Positions 56,357 to 64,000 of a stretch of DNA of 64,000 nucleotides are shown here, in pieces; the stretch's first letter is position 1, and each line of letters starts with the position of its first letter. The notes under the pieces are model-generated. The model was not told the origin of the DNA and searched no databases. It saw nothing but the letters and a program-made list of their open reading frames with translations. The DNA is from Ignavibacteriaceae bacterium (GTDB lineage: Bacteria; Bacteroidota; Ignavibacteria; Ignavibacteriales; Ignavibacteriaceae): contig JAHBUO010000006.1 of NCBI GenBank assembly GCA_019638025.1, positions 1-64,000 of the forward strand, in the 5' to 3' direction. The position numbers and the translations under genes are program-made.

Positions 56357-57750
56357 TGAAATCGATTGTCATAAAAATCTTATGTTTGATTGTATTTATC
56401 GCTGGAGGATTTACTAACTCATCTGCTCAAGCTATAAGATTTAAATTTCCCGAGTATAAAAAGTTAAAACTTTCAAATGGAATAACTCTTTATCTTTTAG
56501 AAAATAAAAAAGTTCCGTTAATAACGGTCTCGGCATTAATAAAAGCCGGAGCAATAAATGATGGAACAATGAATGGACTTTCATACTTGACTAATGAAGC
56601 ACTCTCCTTCGGAACAAAATCATTTTCGAAATCTGATATAGAAAATTCTTTTGAGAGTATTGGAAGTAGCCTTGATTTAAGGGGTGATTTAGAGTTTTCG
56701 ACATTACGCTTCACTGTTTTAAACTCAAAAATTGAATCTGTTTTACCAATCTTCAAAGAGATATTAACTGTATCCACATTTCCAAAAGAGGAGGTTGAAA
56801 AAAGAAAACAGAGACTTTTAGTTGAACTAAAACAGCAGAAACAAAGACCCAATGCGGTTATCGGATTCTATTTTAATAAATTTATTTATGGTGATGGTGA
56901 ATATGGTAATCCGATAATGGGGACTGCAGAGACAATAGAAAAAATAGATGGAGCTCAAGTAAAAGATTTTTATAGTAATTATTATGTCCCATCGAATCTT
57001 GTAATAGCAGTTTCAGGTGATTTTAAGACCGAAGATATGGTAAAGAAATTTTCTGATTTATTCTCAGATTGGAGTAACCAAACATCAACAGCGCGACCAG
57101 TTGTTAATGCTCCTGAATTAACAAAGAGTCGTGTTTTGCTTGTGAATAAAGAAGATGCAAACGAAACCATCTTTAATATCGGTGGTATAGGTATTCCGAT
57201 GAATAATCCGGATTATACTGCTATTCAAGTTGTGAACACTGTTCTTGGTGGAAGATTTACTTCTTGGTTGAATGATGAATTGAGAGTCAACTCAGGGCTA
57301 ACTTATGGGGCGAGAAGTTCATTTAGAAGTTATTCAAACGCCGGACTTTTTTCAATCTCAAGTTTTACACAAACAAAAACTACATTTGAGGCAATAGATT
57401 TAGCACTAAAAGTACTTGATAGACTTCATTCAGAAGGAATTGATGAGAAAACTTTGAATTCAGCAAAGAACTATATTAAAGGGCAATTCCCTCCCCGATT
57501 TGAAACGAACTCTTACTTAGCCTCTTTCTTATCAGAGATGGAAGTTTATGGTTATGATGAAAGTTATGTAAATCAATTTGAAAATAGGGTTGATAAACTA
57601 ACTGTTGAAAAAGTAAAAGAAATAATTTCTAAATATTTTCCGAAAGATAAATTGCAGTTTGTACTGATTGGTAGAGCCTCTGAACTTCGTGAAGAAGTAA
57701 AAAAATATGGTGAAGTGACAGAAAAAGAAATTAAAGCTGATGGATATTAA
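56356..57750 (+). CDS. M16-family protein, non-catalytic partner
   Basis: The 464-residue secreted protein has the same fold, but the zinc motif site reads SYLTNEALSFGT with no HxxEH. SGLTYGARSSF in the C-terminal half carries the R/Y pattern that completes the active site of a partner subunit in M16 pairs. It overlaps the active subunit gene by one base. It is likely required for the partner's activity. Confidence 0.88.
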   Translation: MKSIVIKILCLIVFIAGGFTNSSAQAIRFKFPEYKKLKLSNGITLYLLENKKVPLITVSALIKAGAINDGTMNGLSYLTNEALSFGTKSFSKSDIENSFESIGSSLDLRGDLEFSTLRFTVLNSKIESVLPIFKEILTVSTFPKEEVEKRKQRLLVELKQQKQRPNAVIGFYFNKFIYGDGEYGNPIMGTAETIEKIDGAQVKDFYSNYYVPSNLVIAVSGDFKTEDMVKKFSDLFSDWSNQTSTARPVVNAPELTKSRVLLVNKEDANETIFNIGGIGIPMNNPDYTAIQVVNTVLGGRFTSWLNDELRVNSGLTYGARSSFRSYSNAGLFSISSFTQTKTTFEAIDLALKVLDRLHSEGIDEKTLNSAKNYIKGQFPPRFETNSYLASFLSEMEVYGYDESYVNQFENRVDKLTVEKVKEIISKYFPKDKLQFVLIGRASELREEVKKYGEVTEKEIKADGY

Positions 57751-57848
57751 TTGGATATAGTTTGCAGCAAGATAAAAATCAACACAATTGTAATTGTTCA
57801 AAGTTAGCGACTAATCATTTATATGACTTTAATTATGGGGATTCCGCA

Positions 57849-58670
57849 ATGAAATCTGTAAAAGATAAAAAAGTTGTTATTACCGGTGGAGCAATGGGAA
57901 TCGGTTATGCAACTGCCAAAAGAGTACTCTCTGAAGGAGCAATTGTTACTATTTGGGATTTGAATTCTGAAGCTTTAATTAAAACACAAAATGAGTTAAG
58001 TAATTTTGGAAGAATATTTGCTCATCAGTGTGATGTGACAAATAAAGAGCGAGTATATGAGTTAGCTTCTGTAGCAGAAGAAGAAATGGGACAGGTAGAT
58101 ATTTTAATCAACAATGCCGGATTTGTTCGAGGTGGTGAATTACACGATCAACCCGATGAAATTTGGGAGAAGACAATTGATGTAAATCTAACAGCATTAA
58201 TTTATACTACTCGTGCATTCTTGAAAGGTATGTACGAAAGAAATTTCGGTCATGTGGTAAATATTTCATCTGCTTCTAGCACGCTTGGTGTACCCGGTTT
58301 AGCTGTTTATACAGCTACAAAATGGGGAGTTTGGGGTTTTACAGAATCACTCCGCTTCGAAGCGCTAAAGAATGGGAAAACCGGAGTAAAATTTTCTTCA
58401 ATTCATCCAAGCTATATTAAAGAAGGACTATTTGAAGGAGCTGAATTAGGTTTTCCTGGAAAATTGATTGTTCCCCTTGTTAAAAATCATGATGTTATAG
58501 CAAAGGCTATTGTTGAATCAGCAATTAAAAAAGGACGGTACTCTCCGAAACGACCCATTACAGTTAATCTTAATACAAGATTAAGAGGATTGCTCCCCGA
58601 TTCGTGGTTTCAAAAACTTATGATATTTATGGGTGTTCCACAAAGCATGAAAACTTGGAAGGGGAGATAA
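57849..58670 (+). CDS. SDR-family oxidoreductase
   Basis: The open frame starts at 57762, but the ATG at 57849 has GGGGA before it and begins right at the Rossmann fold, so it is preferred; the protein is 273 residues. It has VVITGGAMGIGYAT (cofactor loop), LINNAGFVRGGE, NISSASSTLG and the catalytic pair in YTATK. WDLN after strand 2 suggests NAD rather than NADP. The substrate is unknown. A short hairpin with T run overlaps the stop. Confidence 0.88.
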   Translation: MKSVKDKKVVITGGAMGIGYATAKRVLSEGAIVTIWDLNSEALIKTQNELSNFGRIFAHQCDVTNKERVYELASVAEEEMGQVDILINNAGFVRGGELHDQPDEIWEKTIDVNLTALIYTTRAFLKGMYERNFGHVVNISSASSTLGVPGLAVYTATKWGVWGFTESLRFEALKNGKTGVKFSSIHPSYIKEGLFEGAELGFPGKLIVPLVKNHDVIAKAIVESAIKKGRYSPKRPITVNLNTRLRGLLPDSWFQKLMIFMGVPQSMKTWKGR

Positions 58671-58909
58671 TTCTCCCTTTTCAATTAGTGCTGATTGTTT
58701 TTTTGTCACTTTCTACGATAAATAAATAAAACCAACAAATATTCTTGTAACTTATTGTTCTACAAATACTTACCTTAAGTCGAAGCGAGAAAAAAGAAAC
58801 TATTTTTTTTGTTAGATGACAAATCAAAGTAAATTTGTTATATTCAGTCATTAAATAAATAAATTCTCAACTTATTAGAAAGTTGTAATTAATTGATTGA
58901 GCAAAGAAT
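58671..58909. other. Spacer before RNase P RNA
   Basis: AT-rich spacer with no coding sense. It should contain the rnpB promoter; TTGTTATATTCAG near 58835-58848 is a candidate but not distinctive. Confidence 0.4.
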
Positions 58910-59320
58910 GGTGCAAGTCGGGCAGTTGCGTGGTTGTATAAAACAGTAACGAGGAAAGTCCGAACTCCATAGAACAGGATGCCGGGTAACTCCCGGGAGT
59001 TGTTTTGAGTAATCTAACAATTACGGATAGTGCCACAGAAAATATACCGTCCCAAGTTTTGGGATAAGGGTGAAAAGGCAGGGTAAGAGCCTACCGCCTC
59101 ATAAGTAATTATGAGGGTCGATAAGACTAATCACTATGATTAGCAAGGTAAACCCCATCCGGAGAAAGGTCAAATAGGAAAGTTTTACCTCATCGAGGTA
59201 CGATGTTGTTCGCATCGGATAACTTTCGGGTAGACTGATTCAGTTTTGGTGTAAACCAAATTCGAGATAAATAACTGCCATCCCTTTGGGATTACAGAAT
59301 TCGGCTTACAGACTTGCATC
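58910..59320 (+). ncRNA. rnpB: RNase P RNA, class A
   Basis: The conserved blocks are in order: GAGGAAAGTCCGAACTCC, then ATAGTGCCACAGAAA, then GTGAAAAGGCAGGGTAAGAG, then GGTAAACCCCATCCGGAG, then CAGAATTCGGCTTACAGAC. The ends pair as P1 (GGTGCAAGTC with GACTTGCATC). The length of about 411 bases is usual for class A. It is the catalytic RNA of tRNA 5' processing. recJ starts 34 bases later. Confidence 0.95.
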
Positions 59321-59353
59321 AAGTTTTTCTCTCTCAGTTTTTATAAATGTTGT

Positions 59354-61093
59354 ATGTTGGATAAACGCTGGAAAATCAAGCCTTCAATAGATGATTTTGA
59401 AATTAGGTCTTTAGCAGACTCTCTAAACATTTCCGAAGTACTTGCAAAACTTCTCGTACTGCGTGATGTCAAAACTTTTTCTCAAGCAAAAAAGTTTTTC
59501 CGCCCATCAATAGATACTCTTTATGATCCTTTTAAAATGAATGGTATGGACCTTGCAACCACTAGGGTTATTGAGGCACTTACTAATAATGAAAAAATTA
59601 TGGTTTATGGTGATTACGATGTTGACGGAACATGTTCAACTGCTTTAATGTATATGTTCCTCAAAGAACTGGGTGCAGATGTTGATTATTATATTCCAAG
59701 CCGATTAAAAGAAGGATATGGAATTTCTGAAGCCGGAATTGATTACGCTAAAAGTATTAATACATCTCTAATGATTTCAGTGGATTGCGGCATTACGGCA
59801 GTCAACGAAACTGATTATGCAAAGAAACTCGGGATAGACTTAATAATCTGCGATCATCACCAGGCTAAAGAAATTTTACCTAATGCTTATGCGGTTCTTG
59901 ACCCTATTAAACCTGAGTGCAATTATCCTTTTAAATTTTTATCGGGAGCAGGAGTTGCTTTTAAGCTTGCACAAGGTATAAGTGAGAGAATTGGTAGAAG
60001 AGAACTCCCATTAAAGTATTTAGATTTAGTTGCTCTTGCAGGTGCAGCTGATATTGTTCCAATTATTGATGAAAACCGTGTATTAGTAACCGAAGGATTG
60101 AAGTTGATTAACGAAAACCCTCGTCCCGGAGTTAAAGCGTTGATTAAGAGTAGTCACATGTCGGTTGGAAATTTATCTTCTGTGCAGATTGTTTTTACGC
60201 TTGCTCCGCGCATCAATGCGGTTGGTAGATTAAGTGATGCTAAAATTGCGGTTGAATTAATGACGACACAAGATGAAAATAGGGCTATTGAACTTGCAAG
60301 TGTTCTTGAGTCAGAAAATTTTGAACGTAGAAAAATTGATGAAGATACACTCAATGAAGCAATTCAAAAAGTAAATTCAACCATTAATTTCGATGAAGAC
60401 CTGGCAATTGTTCTCCATGGTGAAAATTGGCATCCGGGTGTAATTGGTATTGTTGCATCACGATTGGTTGAGAAATTTTACAGACCAACGATTATGTTAA
60501 CAACAATTGATGGTGTAGCTAAAGGTTCCGCAAGAAGTATTTCAAACTTCAATATCTATGAGGCTCTTAAAGAGTGTGAAGATATGCTTCTACATTTTGG
60601 TGGGCATGAGGCTGCAGCAGGACTTGCTGTTGAGGTAGACAATTTTGAAAACTTTAAAGAATACTTCAACAAAGTTGTTAAAGAGAAAATCAGTCATGGT
60701 GATTTACTACCGGAAATCGAAATTGATTCAAAAGTTAAATTCTCAGATTTTACACCAAAATTTTTACGAATTGTCAATCAATTCGCTCCTTTTGGTCCGG
60801 GTAATATGAGACCAACTTTTTTAGCAGAAGGGGTTGAGGTTTCTAATCATCCAAGAATTGTTGGCAACAATCATCTCTTAATGTCTGTTAAGCAAAAAGG
60901 ATGCGATAAAGTTTTTGATGCTATAGGATTTGACCTTGGAAATTTTCTTCCAAAAGTGATTGTTCCAAAAGTTGTTTTTGATATGGTTTTCTCTGTAGAC
61001 CAGATGAGCCGAGATGGAAAGTCATTCCCTCAATTAAAGATTAAAGATATTAAAATAATTGATGATTCAAATTTATCTCAGAATGTTAATTGA
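59354..61093 (+). CDS. recJ: Single-stranded-DNA exonuclease RecJ
   Basis: The 579-residue protein has the DHH motifs: YGDYDVDGTC, SVDCGI, ICDHHQ, and the DHHA1 motif GGHEAAAG. The OB-like C-terminal part (FAPFGPGNMRP) is present. It is a 5'-3' exonuclease in recombination and repair. No strong SD. It precedes ruvC by 24 bases, so a recJ-ruvC-ruvA repair operon is likely. Confidence 0.95.
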   Translation: MLDKRWKIKPSIDDFEIRSLADSLNISEVLAKLLVLRDVKTFSQAKKFFRPSIDTLYDPFKMNGMDLATTRVIEALTNNEKIMVYGDYDVDGTCSTALMYMFLKELGADVDYYIPSRLKEGYGISEAGIDYAKSINTSLMISVDCGITAVNETDYAKKLGIDLIICDHHQAKEILPNAYAVLDPIKPECNYPFKFLSGAGVAFKLAQGISERIGRRELPLKYLDLVALAGAADIVPIIDENRVLVTEGLKLINENPRPGVKALIKSSHMSVGNLSSVQIVFTLAPRINAVGRLSDAKIAVELMTTQDENRAIELASVLESENFERRKIDEDTLNEAIQKVNSTINFDEDLAIVLHGENWHPGVIGIVASRLVEKFYRPTIMLTTIDGVAKGSARSISNFNIYEALKECEDMLLHFGGHEAAAGLAVEVDNFENFKEYFNKVVKEKISHGDLLPEIEIDSKVKFSDFTPKFLRIVNQFAPFGPGNMRPTFLAEGVEVSNHPRIVGNNHLLMSVKQKGCDKVFDAIGFDLGNFLPKVIVPKVVFDMVFSVDQMSRDGKSFPQLKIKDIKIIDDSNLSQNVN

Positions 61094-61117
61094 TGAGCTA
61101 AACAATAAATCAATAAA

Positions 61118-61654
61118 ATGATAATATTAGGAGTTGATCCAGGTACACTTTTCTGCGGATATGGGATTATCCGATTGAATAAAACTACACCACTTTATAT
61201 AAAGTCGGGAGTTATTAATTTAACATCCGAAAAAACTCTTCCGAACAAATTAAAAGTTATTTATGACGAACTTTCACTAATTATCAGAAGAAATAAACCA
61301 ACCGAGTTTGCAATTGAAACAGCTTTTTACGGAAAGAATATTCAATCAGCGATGAAGATTGGTTATGCGAGAGGAGTATCGTTACTGGCGGCTGTTCATA
61401 ATGATTTGGAAATCAGAGAATACTCTCCACGCGAAGTAAAAAAAGCAGTCGTTGGAAATGGTGCAGCTTCAAAAGAACAAGTAAAATATATGGTTGCGTC
61501 CACATTAAATTTGGATTCCGATTTTAAAAAGTTTGATGAATCAGATGCATTATCAATAGCACTTTGTCACGCTTTCAGATTTAAAACTCCATCGGTAAGA
61601 AATACAAGCTGGAAAGCTTTTGTTGAAGCATTTCCGGAAAGGATTATAAAATGA
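61118..61654 (+). CDS. ruvC: Holliday junction resolvase RuvC
   Basis: The 178-residue protein has the acidic catalytic set: ILGVDPGT (Asp7), FAIETAFYGKN (Glu), FDESDALSIALCHAF (two Asp). The length is typical. Its stop overlaps the ruvA start by 4 bases. It cuts Holliday junctions after RuvAB migration. Confidence 0.96.
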   Translation: MIILGVDPGTLFCGYGIIRLNKTTPLYIKSGVINLTSEKTLPNKLKVIYDELSLIIRRNKPTEFAIETAFYGKNIQSAMKIGYARGVSLLAAVHNDLEIREYSPREVKKAVVGNGAASKEQVKYMVASTLNLDSDFKKFDESDALSIALCHAFRFKTPSVRNTSWKAFVEAFPERIIK

Positions 61655-62232
61655 TTGGCTTTCTATCAGGAAAGGTCTTATCAGCAAAACCGACAAAACT
61701 GATTATTGATGTAAATGGAGTCGGGTATTTAGTTAATATTTCAATAACAACTTTTGAAAAGATTGCAGATCAGAAAGAAGTTGCATTATATATTTATACT
61801 AATGTGAGAGAAGATGCAATAGTACTTTTCGGATTCTCATCTGAATCGGAAAAAGAGATGTTTGAATTATTAATAAGTGTCAATGGAATAGGACCTAAGT
61901 TAGCGCAAAGTATCTTGTCAGGGATTCAAGTAGATGAACTCAAACAAGCAATTCAGACTTCTGATATTTCTCGAATTGTAGCTGTCCCGGGTGTTGGAAG
62001 AAAAACAGCTGAACGAATTTTTGTTGAGTTAAAAGGTAAAGTTGATTCAATGCCGGAACTCGAGGGAATTTTACATAGCGGAAATGTGAGAGGTGAAGCT
62101 ATTGCAGCCTTAACTACACTTGGATATAATCTAAAAATTGCCGAAAAAATTACACGTGAAATTTTGACAATTGATAGTTCAATTAGTATTGAAGACCTAA
62201 TTCGAAGGGCATTATCTCAATTAAACAGATAG
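61651..62232 (+). CDS. ruvA: Holliday junction DNA helicase subunit RuvA
   Basis: The 193-residue protein has all three RuvA domains: the OB fold (IGFLSGKVLSAKP...), the HhH motifs (LISVNGIGPKLAQ, VPGVGRKTAERI) and domain III (AIAALTTLGYNL). It overlaps ruvC by 4 bases. ruvB is not next to it and must lie elsewhere. Confidence 0.96.
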   Translation: MIGFLSGKVLSAKPTKLIIDVNGVGYLVNISITTFEKIADQKEVALYIYTNVREDAIVLFGFSSESEKEMFELLISVNGIGPKLAQSILSGIQVDELKQAIQTSDISRIVAVPGVGRKTAERIFVELKGKVDSMPELEGILHSGNVRGEAIAALTTLGYNLKIAEKITREILTIDSSISIEDLIRRALSQLNR

Positions 62233-62233
62233 C

Positions 62234-63493
62234 TTAAGTTTTCTGTTTTTTCTTTTTAGCTGCGGGAAATAAAATATTGTTTAGAATCAATCTGTAACCA
62301 GGAGAATTTTTATATATTGTTAGTTCTGTGGGCGGATCTCCCACTGCATGCTGGTAATCTTCTGGATCATGACCACCATAAAATGTAAATGTACCTCTCC
62401 CAAAGTTACCATGAATATATTTTATCTGGTCACTCCCTTGACGTTCTCCCATAATGATAATCGAGTTTTTAATTAATCCTCTTCTGAACATAGTTGTTTG
62501 TCCCATAAATCCACGAATAACATTCGCATGATTTTGCGTAAGCATTGTAGGAACAGGGTCATACTTAGCCGAGAAATCAAACAATGTGAAGTAATCATTT
62601 TCGGGATTAAGTATTTCCATTGGTTGAATGTCAATGTCGCTATATTCATAAATAAATGGGTTAGTCTCGAGTTTAAATTTTTCAAAAGCTAGTGTGTTTT
62701 GGTAATCGAGTTTTGATTGAGCATTTGGATCAGCGGCATCACCATCAAACATCTTTTCGCATATATCAGTATTGTGTGCGGCTAAAGCAATATCATATGA
62801 ATCTGTAGCCGAACACATAGCAAACATAAATCCGCCCTGACCGATAAAGTTTTTAATAGTTGTTGATACGGCAAGCATCATATCAGAAACTTTACGGAAG
62901 CCAAGCTTTTTAGCTTCATTTTCATATCGAATTTGCTGTTCAATATACCAAGGAGCATTGCTGAAACTTGCATAAAACTTCCCGTATTGTCCGGTGAAAT
63001 CTTCATGATGAAGATGAAGCCAATCATACTTTTCTAAATCACCTCGAAGTATTTCTTCGTTGAAAACTTTGTCATAAGGTATTTTTGCATATTCAAGAAC
63101 AAGAGTAACAGCATCATCCCAAGGTTGGAATCCGGGGGGAACAAAAACCGCAATTTTGGGCGCCTTCTCAAGTCGCATTAACTCCATATTTTCATCTTCA
63201 CTCTGAACTATTGAGTAAATCTCAGCGGCTGTTGAAGCTGAAATTTCTTGAAAATAAACTCCTTCAATTCTACATTCAGAGATAACTTGTGGAGAATAAT
63301 CAATTAGGAAAGAGCCGCCACGATAATTTAAAAGCCAATCAGCTTTCAATCCATTTTCTAAGGCATGAAATGTTATTCCGTAAGACTTTAAATGGTCAGT
63401 CTGTCGCAAGTCCATAGGAATTAATATTTTATCTTGTGCAATAATTTCTAGCGAAAAAAGAATTGCGAAAATAAAAAGAAAGATTTTTTTCAT
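62234..63493 (-). CDS. Secreted protein of unknown function (glutamine-amidotransferase-like fold suspected)
   Basis: ATG 63493 gives 419 residues with a signal peptide (MKKIFLFIFAILFSLEIIAQ); a TTG two codons earlier is possible. It opens ILIPMDLRQTDHLKSYGITF and has APKIAVFVPPGFQPWDD, WLHLHHEDF, FIGQGGFMFAMCSATDSYD and FYGGHDPEDYQ, which suggests a flavodoxin or class I glutamine-amidotransferase-like fold with a Cys in MCSATD. I recall Bacteroidota homologues labelled as asparagine synthetase B, but nothing here resembles that enzyme's domains. Convergent with ruvA and 29 bases past clpX. Confidence 0.6.
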   Translation of the reverse strand: MKKIFLFIFAILFSLEIIAQDKILIPMDLRQTDHLKSYGITFHALENGLKADWLLNYRGGSFLIDYSPQVISECRIEGVYFQEISASTAAEIYSIVQSEDENMELMRLEKAPKIAVFVPPGFQPWDDAVTLVLEYAKIPYDKVFNEEILRGDLEKYDWLHLHHEDFTGQYGKFYASFSNAPWYIEQQIRYENEAKKLGFRKVSDMMLAVSTTIKNFIGQGGFMFAMCSATDSYDIALAAHNTDICEKMFDGDAADPNAQSKLDYQNTLAFEKFKLETNPFIYEYSDIDIQPMEILNPENDYFTLFDFSAKYDPVPTMLTQNHANVIRGFMGQTTMFRRGLIKNSIIIMGERQGSDQIKYIHGNFGRGTFTFYGGHDPEDYQHAVGDPPTELTIYKNSPGYRLILNNILFPAAKKKKQKT

Positions 63494-63522
63494 TAACAAA
63501 TGATTAATATTTCCCTTTGAAT

Positions 63523-64000
63523 CTAAGCGGTTTTACGTTCTGATTCAATATAAATCGGATCCGCTCTTTCTTCTACTACATCACGGGTGATAATACATTT
63601 ATCAATATTAGTTTTTGACGGTAGGTCAAACATAACATCAATCATAAAATCTTCAAGAATTGAACGTAAAGCTCGTGCACCGGTCTTTCTTTCTATCGCT
63701 TTTTTTACAATTGCATCCAGGGCAAATGGGTCAAACTCAAGTTTCACGCCTTCCATTGCAAAGAGCTTTTTATATTGTTTTACGATAGCATTTTTTGGTT
63801 TTGTTAAAATGTTTTTTAATGCTTCTGCGCTTAGAGAGTGAAGAGGCGCAAAAATAGGAATTCTGCCAATTAGTTCAGGGATAAGTCCGAATTTCAATAA
63901 ATCTTCCGGTTGAACCATTGCAACAAGTTCATCATCCGTTAAATGATCTGTATTATTTATGTCAGCTCCAAATCCCATTTTACTTTTGTTTATTCGCGAT
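63523..64000 (-). CDS. clpX: ClpX, C-terminal part (gene continues beyond the window)
   Basis: The frame is open to base 64000; the visible 159 residues are the end of ClpX. RINKSKMGFGAD, PEDLLKFGLIPELIGRIP and the sensor 2 helix KTGARALRSILEDFMID are present. ClpX is the unfoldase partner of ClpP. The N-terminal zinc domain and Walker motifs are outside the window. Confidence 0.93.
   Translation of the reverse strand, partial: SRINKSKMGFGADINNTDHLTDDELVAMVQPEDLLKFGLIPELIGRIPIFAPLHSLSAEALKNILTKPKNAIVKQYKKLFAMEGVKLEFDPFALDAIVKKAIERKTGARALRSILEDFMIDVMFDLPSKTNIDKCIITRDVVEERADPIYIESERKTA

Noticed and set aside
57762..57848. Extra 29 residues at the SDR N-terminus
   Set aside because: No conserved sequence; the ATG at 57849 has a better ribosome site and starts at the Rossmann fold.
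59320..59353. tRNA or attachment site next to RNase P RNA
   Set aside because: No cloverleaf, no integrase and no repeated end sequence were seen.

Overview
The window is AT-rich bacterial chromosome with dense genes in short operons. It carries several secreted proteins with the Bacteroidota/Ignavibacteriota-type C-terminal sorting domain (the YPNPFNPST...MK tail used by type IX secretion). That tail, the many signal peptides and lipoproteins, the S46/S9/M16 peptidases and the lack of a phage or transposon backbone suggest a member of the Ignavibacteria (Chlorobi/Bacteroidota group). The lineage is an inference from protein style; no 16S or marker tree was possible.

Layout. 1-10132 (minus): three large secreted sorting-domain proteins, two of them GLUG-repeat paralogues in tandem and one a beta-helix protein, preceded by a very small LuxR-type HTH protein. 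10133-10890 is gene-free and holds palindromic and short tandem repeats. 10891-13859 (minus): a POT-type transporter, a small thiamine-binding-like protein and two lipoproteins.

14005-37737 is the centre of interest: a type IV pilus-like system. Two major pilin-like genes and three copies of a three-gene minor-pilin module (PilV-like, PilW-like, PilX-like, always in that order) flank a divergent control region. The pilins have almost no leader (Met-Gly, then the hydrophobic segment) and no Glu5. The assembly operon follows: PilC, PilB, a PilT with an altered Asp box, a PilM-PilN fusion, a PilO protein with a PilP-like tail and a short secretin. It continues into a receiver protein, a large hybrid kinase and a receiver with an orphan HisKA domain. 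A convergent kinase/NtrC-type regulator pair closes the block. One PilX-like gene is frameshifted, one is a remnant, and one PilV-like gene seems to have lost its ATG.

38013-47226 (plus): lipoproteins, a beta-rich protein fused to a transglutaminase-like domain, a FecR-like protein, an SGNH hydrolase and a DUF4159/DUF4175-like pair. 47264-49861 (minus): a TrpF-like gene interrupted by an in-frame UAG, a GNAT acetyltransferase and a phosphohexomutase. 50063-58670 (plus): a zinc-ribbon protein, an S46 dipeptidyl-peptidase, an S9 peptidase, an active/inactive M16 pair and an SDR oxidoreductase. 58910-59320 is RNase P RNA, followed by recJ, ruvC and ruvA. The right edge has a secreted protein of unknown function and the C-terminal part of clpX, both minus strand.

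The best candidate for an undescribed system is the pilus block with its triplicated PilV-PilW-PilX triads, near-leaderless pilins and fused alignment-complex proteins.
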